Below the pieces are notes generated by a model. That model had not been told where the DNA came from. It saw only the letters and a list, made by a program, of their open reading frames with translations, and made no database searches. Shown one piece after another: positions 35,836-43,705 of a DNA stretch of 64,000 nucleotides. Each line of letters begins with the position of its first letter. The first letter of the stretch is position 1. The translations under genes were made by a program, and so were the position numbers. Origin of the DNA: Curtobacterium herbarum (lineage in GTDB: Bacteria > Actinomycetota > Actinomycetes > Actinomycetales > Microbacteriaceae); the NCBI RefSeq assembly GCF_016907335.1, contig NZ_JAFBBT010000001.1:1302001-1366000 (forward strand). Reading direction: 5' to 3'.

Positions 35836-36296
35836 GCGACCCGCGCATCCTCGAGCGCTTCTGGCAGATGGGGGCCGAAGCGGGCTGGACGGGTGTCGAG
35901 GACGCCGTCGCCGCCGCCGAGCAGCTCGTCGGCAAGCCGATCCGGGTCCGTGAAGAGGCGTTCCTGGCCGACGAGCCGGTGTGCGGGTTCGTGGCGACGC
36001 TCGAGCACCAGCACCTCGTGATGATCTCGCCGACGCCGTCCCCGACGTTCCGCGCGTTCGTGATCGGGCACGAGCTCGGCCACGTCCTGCACGGGCACCA
36101 GGAGTCAGCACCCCAAGCTGCGGCGATCCGCGCGCTGATCCCGGACCTGCCGCAGTACAAGGTCGAACGTGCGCTCGCCCGGGGCCTGTTCGAGAACGAG
36201 TACGAACGCCAGGCCGAGCACTTCGCGGACCGTCTCGCGCAGCTCATCCGCGGCCACCGCGAGCGTCCCAGCGCGTTCCGCGGGGTCTTCGGGTGA
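35832..36296 (+). CDS. ImmA/IrrE family metallo-endopeptidase
   Basis: 154 residues with the zinc motif HELGH (H80, E81, H84) in FVIGHELGHVLHGHQ. Downstream, ENEYERQAEHFADRLAQ holds the expected third acidic ligand (E125 or E129). ImmA cleaves the ImmR repressor of ICEBs1 and IrrE/DdrO act in radiation response, so cleavage of the upstream regulator is the likely function. Start and stop overlap both neighbours by 4 bp (ATGA, then GTGA), which implies tight stoichiometric coupling. No mobile-element genes are close, which is unlike ICEBs1. Confidence 0.9.
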   Translation: MSDPRILERFWQMGAEAGWTGVEDAVAAAEQLVGKPIRVREEAFLADEPVCGFVATLEHQHLVMISPTPSPTFRAFVIGHELGHVLHGHQESAPQAAAIRALIPDLPQYKVERALARGLFENEYERQAEHFADRLAQLIRGHRERPSAFRGVFG

Positions 36297-37219
36297 TCCT
36301 CGCGCTGCTCCAGGCGGTCCTGCTCGTCGTCGGCACGGTCGTCCTGGCCGTGCTGCAGCGCGGCCAGGACCGGACGCTCACGATGACGTTCCTGCTGTTC
36401 TCGGCCACGATCGTCGCCGGCGTCGGACCGCTCTACCGCGCGGTCGACCCGCTGCTCGGCGGCCGGAACGTCCTGACACTCGTCTGCGACGTGCTCATGG
36501 TCCTCGGGACGAGCACCCTGCTCTGGGGCGTCGCGAAGGCCGTGGGGGCGGCGCGGACCTGGATGCGGAACGTCGTCGTCGCGTCGTGCTCGGTCGTCCT
36601 GGTGCTCATCGTCCTGGCGTTCTCCACGCTCGACCCGGTTCCGACGACGACCGCCTTCATGCTCTCGGTCGGCAACCAGCCGACGGCGGCCGTCTACTCG
36701 ATCGCGCAGACCACCTACCTCGGTCTGGCGCTCGGTGCCACGGGCATCATCTGCGTCCTGCGCATCCGGGAGGCACGCACCGGCCTGGACCGCGTCGGGC
36801 TCTGGGCACTCGTGGCCGGCGGTGCGTTCGGTGCCGTCCGGATGGTCGTCGTCGCCGTGATGGACCTGGCGCACGTGGCCGGCCGGATCGACGTCACGCA
36901 CGCCCTGGGCCTGCCGTACGACGTCACGACACCCGGCGCCGTCCTGCTGGTCGCCTCCGGCATGCTCCTGCTCGTCGTCGGACACCGGGTCGGGCAGGGG
37001 CGACGCGCCGCCGCACTGGCCCGGGCGCTCCAGCGCCTCGAGCCCGTGCACGCCCGGCTCGGCACCGACAACGAGTACCCCGACTCGGACGACCCGGCGA
37101 CGCGGCTGAGTCGGCTCATCGTCGAGGTGAACGACGGCGCACGACGGAGTCGCCGGCCCCTCGACGCGGCGGACCGAGCGGCCCTCGCCGAGGCGGAAGC
37201 GGTCCTCGCGAGCGCCTGA
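36293..37219 (+). CDS. Seven-helix membrane protein, MAB_1171c/DUF6545-like
   Basis: 308 residues. Seven hydrophobic segments can be drawn at about 2-22, 33-50, 64-88, 95-115, 137-158, 168-195 and 214-233. The cytoplasmic tail of some 70 residues contains ALQRLEPVHARLG, then RLSRLIVEVNDGARR and ADRAALAEAEAVL. This layout resembles MAB_1171c-type putative transporters, which often accompany XRE/ImmA genes; I make this call from layout, not from a search. The GTG start overlaps the ImmA stop (GTGA). It may be a sensor, a transporter or an anchor for the ImmA pair. Function unknown. Confidence 0.7.
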   Translation: MILALLQAVLLVVGTVVLAVLQRGQDRTLTMTFLLFSATIVAGVGPLYRAVDPLLGGRNVLTLVCDVLMVLGTSTLLWGVAKAVGAARTWMRNVVVASCSVVLVLIVLAFSTLDPVPTTTAFMLSVGNQPTAAVYSIAQTTYLGLALGATGIICVLRIREARTGLDRVGLWALVAGGAFGAVRMVVVAVMDLAHVAGRIDVTHALGLPYDVTTPGAVLLVASGMLLLVVGHRVGQGRRAAALARALQRLEPVHARLGTDNEYPDSDDPATRLSRLIVEVNDGARRSRRPLDAADRAALAEAEAVLASA

Positions 37220-37236
37220 GCTGCGTCCCCCGGAAC

Positions 37237-37305
37237 CGCTCGAGCAGGATCCTCGCGACCGCCTGAGCGGAGCCCTCGTGACCGCCTGAGCAGGGTCCTC
37301 GTGAA
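37237..37305. repeat. 23-bp tandem repeat, three copies
   Basis: Three consecutive 23-bp units (37237-37259, 37260-37282, 37283-37305) share CGCCTGAGCAGG-like starts and CCTCGTGAC ends. A degenerate fourth copy overlaps the 3' end of the DUF6545-like gene. They begin 17 bp after its stop. Confidence 0.75.
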
Positions 37306-37362
37306 CACTCGGCGCCGATCCACCCCGGTTCGTCGGGGCCCGCCCGGCCCTCGTGTAGGCTC

Positions 37363-37378
37363 TGTAGCACGTGCTACA
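37363..37378. promoter_or_regulatory. 16-bp perfect palindrome, candidate operator
   Basis: TGTAGCACGTGCTACA is a perfect palindrome about 67 bp upstream of the small membrane gene. TAGGCT just before it (37356-37361) might be a -10. Its length suits a dimeric repressor, for example the HTH regulator of the nearby operon, but no other copy was noticed. Confidence 0.5.
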
Positions 37379-37432
37379 CCTGGTGTGGTCGCGGGTCTCG
37401 GCCGGTCGTGGGGGGCGGCCGAGGCCCGGACG

Positions 37433-37438
37433 TACAAT
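37433..37438 (+). promoter_or_regulatory. Candidate -10 box (TACAAT) for the small membrane gene
   Basis: TACAAT, close to consensus, ends 6 nt before the GTG start, with no Shine-Dalgarno. It fits a leaderless transcript. Confidence 0.6.
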
Positions 37439-37444
37439 CGTCGG

Positions 37445-37657
37445 GTGCTCGTCTTCGCCGCAGTGGTCCTGCTCATCGGTGCCGTCTTCAACGTGATCGC
37501 CTGGCCGCGCTTCTTCCAGCGCGTCGCGAAGGACACCCGTGCCCGTGACGCCGCCGGCCACCCGACCACGTTCTGGCGCGTGCACTTCATCCTGATGCTC
37601 ATCGGGCTCGGCATCGCCGCCGCCTCGGTCGTCGCCGCGGTACTGCTGCTCGTCTGA
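37445..37657 (+). CDS. SCO4848-like small membrane protein
   Basis: 70 residues with two helices: LVFAAVVLLIGAVFNVIAWP near the start and FILMLIGLGIAAASVVAAVL at the end. The loop has FFQRVAKDTRARDAAGHPTTF, which resembles the WKD-RAW-PT-F pattern of SCO4848-family proteins. Function is unknown. It appears leaderless from GTG 37445. It converges with the next minus-strand gene across a GACGGGAGGC hairpin. Confidence 0.68.
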   Translation: MLVFAAVVLLIGAVFNVIAWPRFFQRVAKDTRARDAAGHPTTFWRVHFILMLIGLGIAAASVVAAVLLLV

Positions 37658-37714
37658 CGTCGGCAGGGGATGCACCGAGCGGCCAGCGGGACGCACCCAG
37701 CCGCGCACGCGTCG

Positions 37715-37754
37715 GACGGGAGGCCCGTGGCGGCCCCGCCCCGCGCCTCCCGTC
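37715..37754. terminator. GACGGGAGGC/GCCTCCCGTC hairpin between convergent genes
   Basis: The 10-bp arms at 37715-37724 and 37745-37754 are the same as in the long palindromes at 26680 and 41033, but here the loop is a 20-nt GC-rich stretch. It lies between the ends of two convergent genes and may terminate both. Confidence 0.65.
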
Positions 37755-37777
37755 AGCGGGCGCGCACGTCGGCCCCG

Positions 37778-38083
37778 CTACGACGCCGCCGGCATCGGCG
37801 CGCCGAGCGCCGTCCGCAACGCCATGTCCGCGAGCGACTCGTCCGCGGGGGAGAGCAGCACCCGCCAGATCTCGGTCATCGTGACGAACTCGACGCACAC
37901 CGCGTCGAAGTCGCACTCCTCGATGCGCCAGCCGCTGACGGCCTCCATGGGCACGGGCAGCAGGGTCTCGCGCTCGTAGCTGGTCTCGGCCGTCACGCGG
38001 TCGCGGAACACGCGGACCCGGCAGAGCGCACCACGCCAGGTGTGCTGCAGGTCGAGCGTCGGGAGAACAGGAGAGTCCGGCAC
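37778..38083 (-). CDS. Hypothetical protein, 101 residues
   Basis: Not recognised. Soluble; starts PDSPVLPTLDLQHTWRGALC and has VRVFRDRVTAETSYERETLL followed by GWRIEECDFDAVCVEFVTMT and RVLLSPADESLADMALRTAL. The alternating charged and hydrophobic pattern suggests a mixed alpha-beta domain with no membrane segment and no catalytic motif. The GTG start at 38083 is supported by TACGAT 6 nt upstream on the minus strand (leaderless). A longer frame with 31 more codons lacks this signal. It stands between a convergent small membrane gene and a co-directional amino acid permease. Confidence 0.65.
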   Translation of the reverse strand: MPDSPVLPTLDLQHTWRGALCRVRVFRDRVTAETSYERETLLPVPMEAVSGWRIEECDFDAVCVEFVTMTEIWRVLLSPADESLADMALRTALGAPMPAAS

Positions 38084-38089
38084 CCGCTG

Positions 38090-38095
38090 ATCGTA
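38090..38095 (-). promoter_or_regulatory. Candidate -10 box (TACGAT) for the hypothetical gene
   Basis: Minus-strand TACGAT lies 6 nt before GTG 38083, identical in sequence and spacing to the box before 7576. Confidence 0.55.
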
Positions 38096-38159
38096 CCTGC
38101 GGGTGCCGGACTCGGTCGACCGTCGTGCCGGTCGTGCGCTTCCTGCTGTCGGTCGCGGT

Positions 38160-39701
38160 TCAGACGGTGCCGTCACCGCCGTCGCGGCGGCGGACCTGGG
38201 CGGCGGGGTCGCGACCGTTCACCGGGTACGGCCCGGTGATGCCCTGCCGCAGCGAGGCGATGCGCAGGATGCGGTCGCGCTGCAGGAACCAGCCGACGAC
38301 GAGCAGCGGGATGACGACCACGAGGGACGCGATCGTGTAGGTGCCGATCGGGTAGTCGATCGCCATCAGCACGATCACCGCGGCGAGGAACGCCAGGGTC
38401 AGCCAGCTCGTCACCGGAGCGCCGGGCAGACGGAACGTCGGCTCCTTCGCGAGCCCCTGCTTGGCCCACTGCCGCAGCTTCATCTGGCAGAGGATGATCG
38501 TGCCCCACGCGGTGATGATGCCGAGGCTCGCGATGTTCAGGGCGATCTCGAACGCCTGCCCGGGGACGAAGTAGTTGAGCACGACGCCGGCGACGGTGAA
38601 CGCGGCCGTCAGCAGGATGCCGGCGTACGGCACCCCGCCCTTCGACATCTTCGTGGTCCACTTCGGTGCGGAACCGTTCATGCCCATCGAGTGCAGCGCG
38701 CGACCGGTCGAGTACAGCCCGGCGTTCAGCGAGGACAGGGCGGCGGTGAGCACGACGAAGTTCATGATCGAGCCGACGATGACCCCGACGTGCGGATTGC
38801 CGAGCGACGAGAAGAACGTCACGAACGGGCTCTCGCCCTTCTTGTACGCCGTGTAGGGCAGCAGGATCGAGAGCAGCACGATCGAGCCGACGTAGAACAC
38901 CGCGATGCGGAAGACGACGGAGTTGATGGCGCGGGGGATGACCTTCTCGGTGTCCTGGGTCTCGCCGGACGCGGTGCCGACGAGCTCGATCGCGGCGTAG
39001 GCGAACACGACGCCCTGGATGACCAGGACGGCCGGCAGCACACCGTTCGGCAGGATGCCGCCGTTGTCACCCCAGATCGAGAAGCCGGTGCGGACCGCCT
39101 CGCCGCCGGTCTCCACGGGGAACGCGAAGACGAGCCAGATGATCGCGACCACGAGGAACGCGACGAGCGCGGCGACCTTGATGAGGGCGAACCAGAACTC
39201 GAGCTCGCCGAACACCTTCACGGCGACCATGTTCGCCGCCAGGACGACGACCAGGGCGATGAGGGCGAGCAGCCACTGCGGTGCGGCCGTGAACGCCGAC
39301 CAGTACTTCAGGTAGACCGCGACGGCCGTGGTGTCCACGATCGACGTCATCGCCCAGTTGAGGAAGTACATCCAGCCGGCGGCGTAGGCGAACTTCTCGC
39401 CGTAGAACTCCCGTGCGTACGAGATGAACGAGCCCGAGGACGGCCGGTGCAGCACGAGCTCGCCGAGGGCCCGCAGGATGAAGAAGGCGAAGACGCCCGC
39501 GATCAGGTACGTGATCGCCAGCGCCGGTCCGGCGTTGTGCAATCGCTCGCCAGCGCCGAGGAAGAGCCCCGTGCCGATCGCCCCACCGATCGCGATCATC
39601 TGCAGCTGGCGGGGCTTCAACCCGTGCTGGTAGCCCTCCTGCTCGTGCGAGAAGTCGTTCGCCGGGGCCGGCTTCGCACCCGTGTCGTTCTGCGCTGTCA
39701 T
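38160..39701 (-). CDS. Amino acid permease (AnsP/CycA-like APC transporter)
   Basis: 513-residue cytoplasmic-membrane transporter, amino acid/polyamine/organocation superfamily, with about 12 helices. The N-terminal [20 protein letters not shown] and [20 protein letters not shown] hold the helix 1 substrate and sodium/proton site. [20 protein letters not shown] marks helix 3. The best match by eye is the asparagine/GABA permease group (AnsP, GabP) of actinobacteria, but specificity cannot be read from sequence. ATG 39701 has TAGGTT 7 nt upstream on the minus strand and no Shine-Dalgarno. The longer frame upstream is GC noise. Confidence 0.9.
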   Translation of the reverse strand: MTAQNDTGAKPAPANDFSHEQEGYQHGLKPRQLQMIAIGGAIGTGLFLGAGERLHNAGPALAITYLIAGVFAFFILRALGELVLHRPSSGSFISYAREFYGEKFAYAAGWMYFLNWAMTSIVDTTAVAVYLKYWSAFTAAPQWLLALIALVVVLAANMVAVKVFGELEFWFALIKVAALVAFLVVAIIWLVFAFPVETGGEAVRTGFSIWGDNGGILPNGVLPAVLVIQGVVFAYAAIELVGTASGETQDTEKVIPRAINSVVFRIAVFYVGSIVLLSILLPYTAYKKGESPFVTFFSSLGNPHVGVIVGSIMNFVVLTAALSSLNAGLYSTGRALHSMGMNGSAPKWTTKMSKGGVPYAGILLTAAFTVAGVVLNYFVPGQAFEIALNIASLGIITAWGTIILCQMKLRQWAKQGLAKEPTFRLPGAPVTSWLTLAFLAAVIVLMAIDYPIGTYTIASLVVVIPLLVVGWFLQRDRILRIASLRQGITGPYPVNGRDPAAQVRRRDGGDGTV

Positions 39702-39708
39702 GCGCGAC

Positions 39709-39714
39709 AACCTA
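39709..39714 (-). promoter_or_regulatory. Candidate -10 box (TAGGTT) for the permease
   Basis: Minus-strand TAGGTT, 7 nt before ATG 39701, with no Shine-Dalgarno between; leaderless type. Confidence 0.55.
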
Positions 39715-39829
39715 CAGGCGCTCGCGACCGCGGCAACACGCAACCCCCCGTTCGGGCGATCCGCCGGGCTGAGCGTCCGCACAGGCGAGGGTGGCCCGTT
39801 CCTGAACGCGGACCTGGTTGCATGGGGGC

Positions 39830-41014
39830 ATGGACATCCTCCTCCGACTGCTCGTCGCGATCGGGGTCGCCCTGCTCGTGACCGCCGTGGTCGCCCTCGT
39901 CCTGCACCTGGTCCTCCGGGCGATCGCGCGCCGGGAACGCTGGGCCGACGTCCTCTCGCGTCGGACGCGCCACCCCTTCCGCACCGTGCTGCTGGTCGCG
40001 ATGCTCTGGGTCGCGTTCGCCTCGAGCATCCCGCGCAAGGCCGAGGCCTTCCCGTGGCGGGATGAGGTCGCACACGGCTTCCTCGTCGTCACGATCGCGA
40101 CCGGCTGCTGGCTCGCGTGCCAGGTCGCGATCTTCCTGGAGGACCTCGGGCTGCACCGCTTCCGCATCGACGTGCCCGACAACCGGCAGGCCCGCCGCAT
40201 CCGCACCCAGGTGCTCATCATCCGGCGGCTCACCGTCGCCCTGCTCGTCATCATCGCCGTCGGTGCGATCCTGCTGACCTTCGACGGGGTCGAGGCCGCC
40301 GGCGCGAGCGTCCTGGCCAGCGCCGGTCTCATCTCGGTCGTCGCCGGTCTCGCCGCCCAGTCGACGCTCGGCAACGTCTTCGCGGGCATGCAGCTCGCCT
40401 TCTCCGGCTCCATCCGCGTCGATGACGTGGTCGTGGTCGAGGGGCAGTGGGGCCGGATCGAGGAGATCACCCTCACCTACGTGGTCGTGCACCTCTGGGA
40501 CGACCGCCGGTTCGTCCTGCCGTCGACCTACTTCACGAGCACCCCGTTCGAGAACTGGACGCGGACGAGCAGTGAGCTCCTCGGCGCCGTCGAGTTCGAC
40601 CTGGACTGGCGGGTCAGCCCGTCCGACATGCGCGAGGAGCTCGACCGCATCCTCGCCACGAGCACGATCTGGGACGGACGCACGAAGGTGCTGCAGGTGA
40701 CGGACGCGGTGGGCGGGTTCGTCCGGGTCCGCATCCTCGTCACGGCCCCGGACGCCGGCGGGCTCTTCGACCTGCGCTGCTACGTCCGCGAGGAGATGGT
40801 CGAGTGGGTGCAGCGGCACCACCCGGACGCGCTCCCGCTGCAGCGCGTGCAGCTCACCGAGCCGACCCGCACGCCGCCGACCCGACGCGGTCGTCGCAGC
40901 GAGACCGACTCGCAGCTGTTCGGCGAGGGCGACGAACGTTCCGCCCTCTTCACCGGGCCGATCCAGACCTCCGGCATCCACGCCGACGAGGTCCCGCCCG
41001 ACCGGACCCGGTAG
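39830..41014 (+). CDS. Mechanosensitive ion channel, MscS family
   Basis: 394 residues. Four or so helices lie in the first 170 residues ([74 protein letters not shown]). The pore helix follows: [20 protein letters not shown] and [20 protein letters not shown]. The beta domain has [18 protein letters not shown] and RFVLPSTYF. It opens on membrane tension after osmotic downshock. The C-terminal tail is longer and charged ([20 protein letters not shown]). ATG 39830 is preferred to TTG 39818. The nearby otsAB genes give an osmotic-stress context. Confidence 0.92.
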   Translation: MDILLRLLVAIGVALLVTAVVALVLHLVLRAIARRERWADVLSRRTRHPFRTVLLVAMLWVAFASSIPRKAEAFPWRDEVAHGFLVVTIATGCWLACQVAIFLEDLGLHRFRIDVPDNRQARRIRTQVLIIRRLTVALLVIIAVGAILLTFDGVEAAGASVLASAGLISVVAGLAAQSTLGNVFAGMQLAFSGSIRVDDVVVVEGQWGRIEEITLTYVVVHLWDDRRFVLPSTYFTSTPFENWTRTSSELLGAVEFDLDWRVSPSDMREELDRILATSTIWDGRTKVLQVTDAVGGFVRVRILVTAPDAGGLFDLRCYVREEMVEWVQRHHPDALPLQRVQLTEPTRTPPTRRGRRSETDSQLFGEGDERSALFTGPIQTSGIHADEVPPDRTR

Positions 41015-41032
41015 ACGCGCCGGGCGCGCCAG

Positions 41033-41084
41033 GACGCAGACGGGAGGCCCGGTACCAGCTGGTACCGGGCCTCCCGTCTGCGTC
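41033..41084. terminator. Perfect 52-bp palindrome between convergent genes
   Basis: A longer version of the element at 26680: the inner 40 bp (41039-41078) are identical and six more base pairs extend each arm (GACGCA / TGCGTC). There is no unpaired loop. It lies 18 bp after the MscS gene and 26 bp before the end of the minus-strand small gene, so it can stop transcription from both sides. Confidence 0.8.
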
Positions 41085-41110
41085 GGTGGTCGCGTCGCGA
41101 CCCAGCGCGA

Positions 41111-41302
41111 CTAGCGCTGCTTCGACTTCACCGCACGGTCGTCCTCGACGACCGTCCCGACCGCCACGATCGTCGTCGCGAGCCACGCCACCCAGGTGAG
41201 GGCGAGTCGCCAGTCGCGCGGTCCGCGCCTGGACGTCTGCAGCACGCTGTAGCCGCTGATGAGCGAGCCCCACACCGCACCACTGAACATGAACTTCCGC
41301 AC
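41111..41302 (-). CDS. Small hypothetical membrane protein, 63 residues
   Basis: Not recognised. A first hydrophobic stretch FMFSGAVWGSLISGYSVL and a second WRLALTWVAWLATTIVAVGT are separated by the basic QTSRRGPRD. The tail VVEDDRAVKSKQR is charged. Probably two helices. The start is GTG 41302 because AGGAGG lies 6 nt upstream, a strong Shine-Dalgarno; the internal ATG at 41290 has none. It converges with MscS across the 52-bp palindrome and is divergent from the ArsB-like gene. Confidence 0.65.
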   Translation of the reverse strand: MRKFMFSGAVWGSLISGYSVLQTSRRGPRDWRLALTWVAWLATTIVAVGTVVEDDRAVKSKQR

Positions 41303-41403
41303 GGGTTCCTCCTGTCGTCGTCCTGGCCACGTTACCGGGCGCTACATTGGAGCGCCGCCGGGCGCACAAGGGTCCTCCGGTGCGAGAACTGAGGAGCCAC
41401 ATC

Positions 41404-42555
41404 GTGCGCCAAGCCGTCATCGGAGCCGTCCTGCTCGCCGTCGGGGCGGTGTGCGTCGCGTTCGGCCTGCTGCCGCTGCCGGAACTCGCCGCCCTCGCCG
41501 CCCGCGTGCTGCCGGTCCTGGGCTTCGTCCTCGGCCTGACGATCGTCTCCGAACTCGCCGCGGACGCCGGGGTCTTCGACCGCCTGGCCGACGTCGCCGC
41601 GCGGGTCGGCGGCGGACGGACCATCGGCCTGTGGGGCGCGGTCGTCGTCCTCGCCGTGCTCTGCACGGTCTTCCTGTCCATCGACACCACCGCGGTGCTG
41701 CTCACGCCGATCGTCATCACGCTGGCGCGTCGGGTCGGTCTGCCGCCGATGCCGTTCGCCCTGACCACGGTGTGGCTCGCGAACACCGCGTCCCTGCTGC
41801 TGCCGGTGTCGAACCTGACGAACCTGCTCGCCGTCGACAAGATCGGACTCGACGGGCCGCTGCCGTTCGCCGGCCTGATGGTCTGGGCCGCGCTCGCAGG
41901 GGTCGTCGTGCCGTGCGCGGTGCTGCTCGTCGTGTTCCGACGGTCGCTCTTCGGCCGGTACACGCCGGTGGGGCTGCGGAAGGCGTCCGACCCGGTGTTC
42001 TTCTGGGCGGCCTCCGCGGTGCTCGTCGCCCTCGTCGTCGCGCTCACCGCCGGCGTCGAGGTCTGGGTGGCCGCCGTCGCCGCCGCGGTCCTGCTCGTCG
42101 TCGTCGCCGCCTTCCGGGCGCCGTCGGAGCTCAGGCCGTCGCGGGTGCCGTGGTCGACGCTGGTCTTCGCGGCCGGGCTCTTCGTCGTCGTCGAGACCCT
42201 GCACGCGACCGGCGTCACCGACCCGATCGTGCACGCCCTCGGTGGCGGCACGGGCAGCGGCTCCCTGCTGCTCCTCGGCGGTGCGGGCGCGGTGGCGGCG
42301 AACGCGATCGACAACCTGCCCGCCTACCTGGTGCTCGAGCCCGCGGCGGGACACGAGGCCCTGCGCTACGCGGCGCTGCTCGTCGGTGTCAACGCGGGCT
42401 GCCTCATCACGCCGTGGGCCTCGCTCGCGACGCTGCTGTGGCACGCGCGGCTGACGGCCGAGGGCATCCACCTGTCCTGGGGGCGCTACATCGCGCTCGG
42501 CTGCATCGTGGCGCCGCTGACGGTCGTCGCCGGCGTGTTCGCACTCGCGATCTGA
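41404..42555 (+). CDS. ArsB/SLC13-like ion transporter
   Basis: 383-residue membrane protein with about ten to eleven helices. Typical pieces are LPVLGFVLGLTIVSELAADA, CTVFLSIDTTAVLLTPIVIT, TTVWLANTASLLLPVSNLTN and AGAVAANAIDNLPAYLVLEP; the last two are the repeated helical hairpins of the ion-transporter superfamily that holds ArsB and DASS carriers. It may export arsenite or move a dicarboxylate. No arsR, arsC or ArsA lies near, so arsenic resistance is only a possibility. GTG 41404 is chosen since GAGGAG lies 7 nt upstream; in-frame GTG 41380 is the alternative. Confidence 0.82.
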   Translation: MRQAVIGAVLLAVGAVCVAFGLLPLPELAALAARVLPVLGFVLGLTIVSELAADAGVFDRLADVAARVGGGRTIGLWGAVVVLAVLCTVFLSIDTTAVLLTPIVITLARRVGLPPMPFALTTVWLANTASLLLPVSNLTNLLAVDKIGLDGPLPFAGLMVWAALAGVVVPCAVLLVVFRRSLFGRYTPVGLRKASDPVFFWAASAVLVALVVALTAGVEVWVAAVAAAVLLVVVAAFRAPSELRPSRVPWSTLVFAAGLFVVVETLHATGVTDPIVHALGGGTGSGSLLLLGGAGAVAANAIDNLPAYLVLEPAAGHEALRYAALLVGVNAGCLITPWASLATLLWHARLTAEGIHLSWGRYIALGCIVAPLTVVAGVFALAI

Positions 42556-42574
42556 TCCCGCTCGGGGCAGCGGC

Positions 42575-43546
42575 TCAGAGCCAGTCGCGGTGCTTGAACG
42601 ACCGGTAGAGCACCAGTGACGAGGCCACGGTGAGCGCGATCGACGCCCAGAACCCGCTCCAGGCCCCCTCGCCGGGGAACGACACGTTCTGCCCGAAGAA
42701 GCTCGTGATGCCGGTCGGGATCGCGATGATCGCCGCCCAGCTCGTCACCTTCTTCATCACGGTGTTCTGCCGGTTCGACGCCAGGTTCAGGTTCGTGTCG
42801 AGGACGCTCGACACCGCGTCCCGCTGCTGGTCGACGGAGTCGGCGATGGACACTAGGTGGTCCTCGACGTCCCGGAAGTAGGGGCGGACGCCGTTGATGA
42901 TCGTCTCGGCGTCGCCGTGCAGCAGCGAGCCGACGCTGTCCCGGGTCGGCACGACCAGTCGGCGGAGCACCCCGAGTGCCTTGCGCAGCCGGAACGAGCG
43001 GCGCTGGATCTGCTGCTCGCGGGGGTCGCCGGTCTCGAACAGGTCGTCCTCGAGCGCGTCGATGTCCCGCTCGATGGTCTCGAGGACGCTCGTGGCGTGG
43101 TCCACCACCGCGTCGAGCAGCCCCCAGAGCAGCCAGGGCACGCCGTGGTCCGCCAGGTCGCTGTTCGCGTCCCACCGGCGCTGGACGGCCGCGGTGTCGA
43201 AGTCTGCGCCGTGGATCGTGACGAGGGCGTGCTTCGTGACGAAGGCCTTCACCTCGTGGGTGACGATCGCGCCGTCCTTCCCCGGGCCGTGGGCGTCGTA
43301 GACCACGAGGAACAGGCTGTCCCGGTACCGGTCGAGCTTCGGCCGCTGTCCGCTCTCGACGGCGTCCTCCACCGCGAGGACGTGGATGCCCAGTTCCTCC
43401 TGCACCTGCTCGAGGTCCGCGGGCTGCGGGTCGGTGAAGTCGATCCACACGAAGGCGCCGTCGCGGGCGACCAGGTCCGAGACCTGCTCCACGGGGAAGT
43501 CCCGCTCCGCCGACGAACCGTCCTGCCAGCAGCGGGTCTCGACCAT
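42575..43546 (-). CDS. corA: CorA-like divalent-cation transporter with GQN motif
   Basis: 323 residues of the CorA family. A large cytoplasmic N-terminal domain (about 1-260) with helices LRKALGVLRRLVVPTRDSV and DNLN-like region LDTNLNLASNRQNTVMKKVT precedes helix 1 (SWAAIIAIPTGITSFF). The periplasmic motif normally GMN reads GQN in FFGQNVSFPG. Helix 2 is ALTVASSLVLYRSF, with a short basic tail. GMN is the selectivity loop in canonical CorA; substitution may shift the ion (Mg2+, Co2+, Zn2+). Known divergent CorA-like proteins in actinobacteria carry similar changes. Leaderless: TAGGCT lies 6 nt upstream. Converges with the ArsB-like gene (19-bp gap). Confidence 0.85.
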   Translation of the reverse strand: MVETRCWQDGSSAERDFPVEQVSDLVARDGAFVWIDFTDPQPADLEQVQEELGIHVLAVEDAVESGQRPKLDRYRDSLFLVVYDAHGPGKDGAIVTHEVKAFVTKHALVTIHGADFDTAAVQRRWDANSDLADHGVPWLLWGLLDAVVDHATSVLETIERDIDALEDDLFETGDPREQQIQRRSFRLRKALGVLRRLVVPTRDSVGSLLHGDAETIINGVRPYFRDVEDHLVSIADSVDQQRDAVSSVLDTNLNLASNRQNTVMKKVTSWAAIIAIPTGITSFFGQNVSFPGEGAWSGFWASIALTVASSLVLYRSFKHRDWL

Positions 43547-43552
43547 GGGCTG

Positions 43553-43558
43553 AGCCTA
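43553..43558 (-). promoter_or_regulatory. Candidate -10 box (TAGGCT) for corA
   Basis: Minus-strand TAGGCT lies 6 nt before ATG 43546, with no Shine-Dalgarno. Confidence 0.55.
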
Positions 43559-43705
43559 GTGACGGAGGACTGCGTGCCGGACCCGGCCCCGCGCCTCCCG
43601 GCCGGGCACGGGTGAGCGTCCCCTCAGCCCGGTCGCCCACGCGCTGGTAGTTTCGGTCCCGACGCCCCGGCAGGCCGCCGGGCAGGAACGGAGCACCCGC
43701 CACCC

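Noticed and set aside
35395..37219. Integrative element around the ImmA operon
   Set aside because: ImmA genes often mark ICEs, but no integrase, relaxase, attachment repeat or GC shift is seen within this region.
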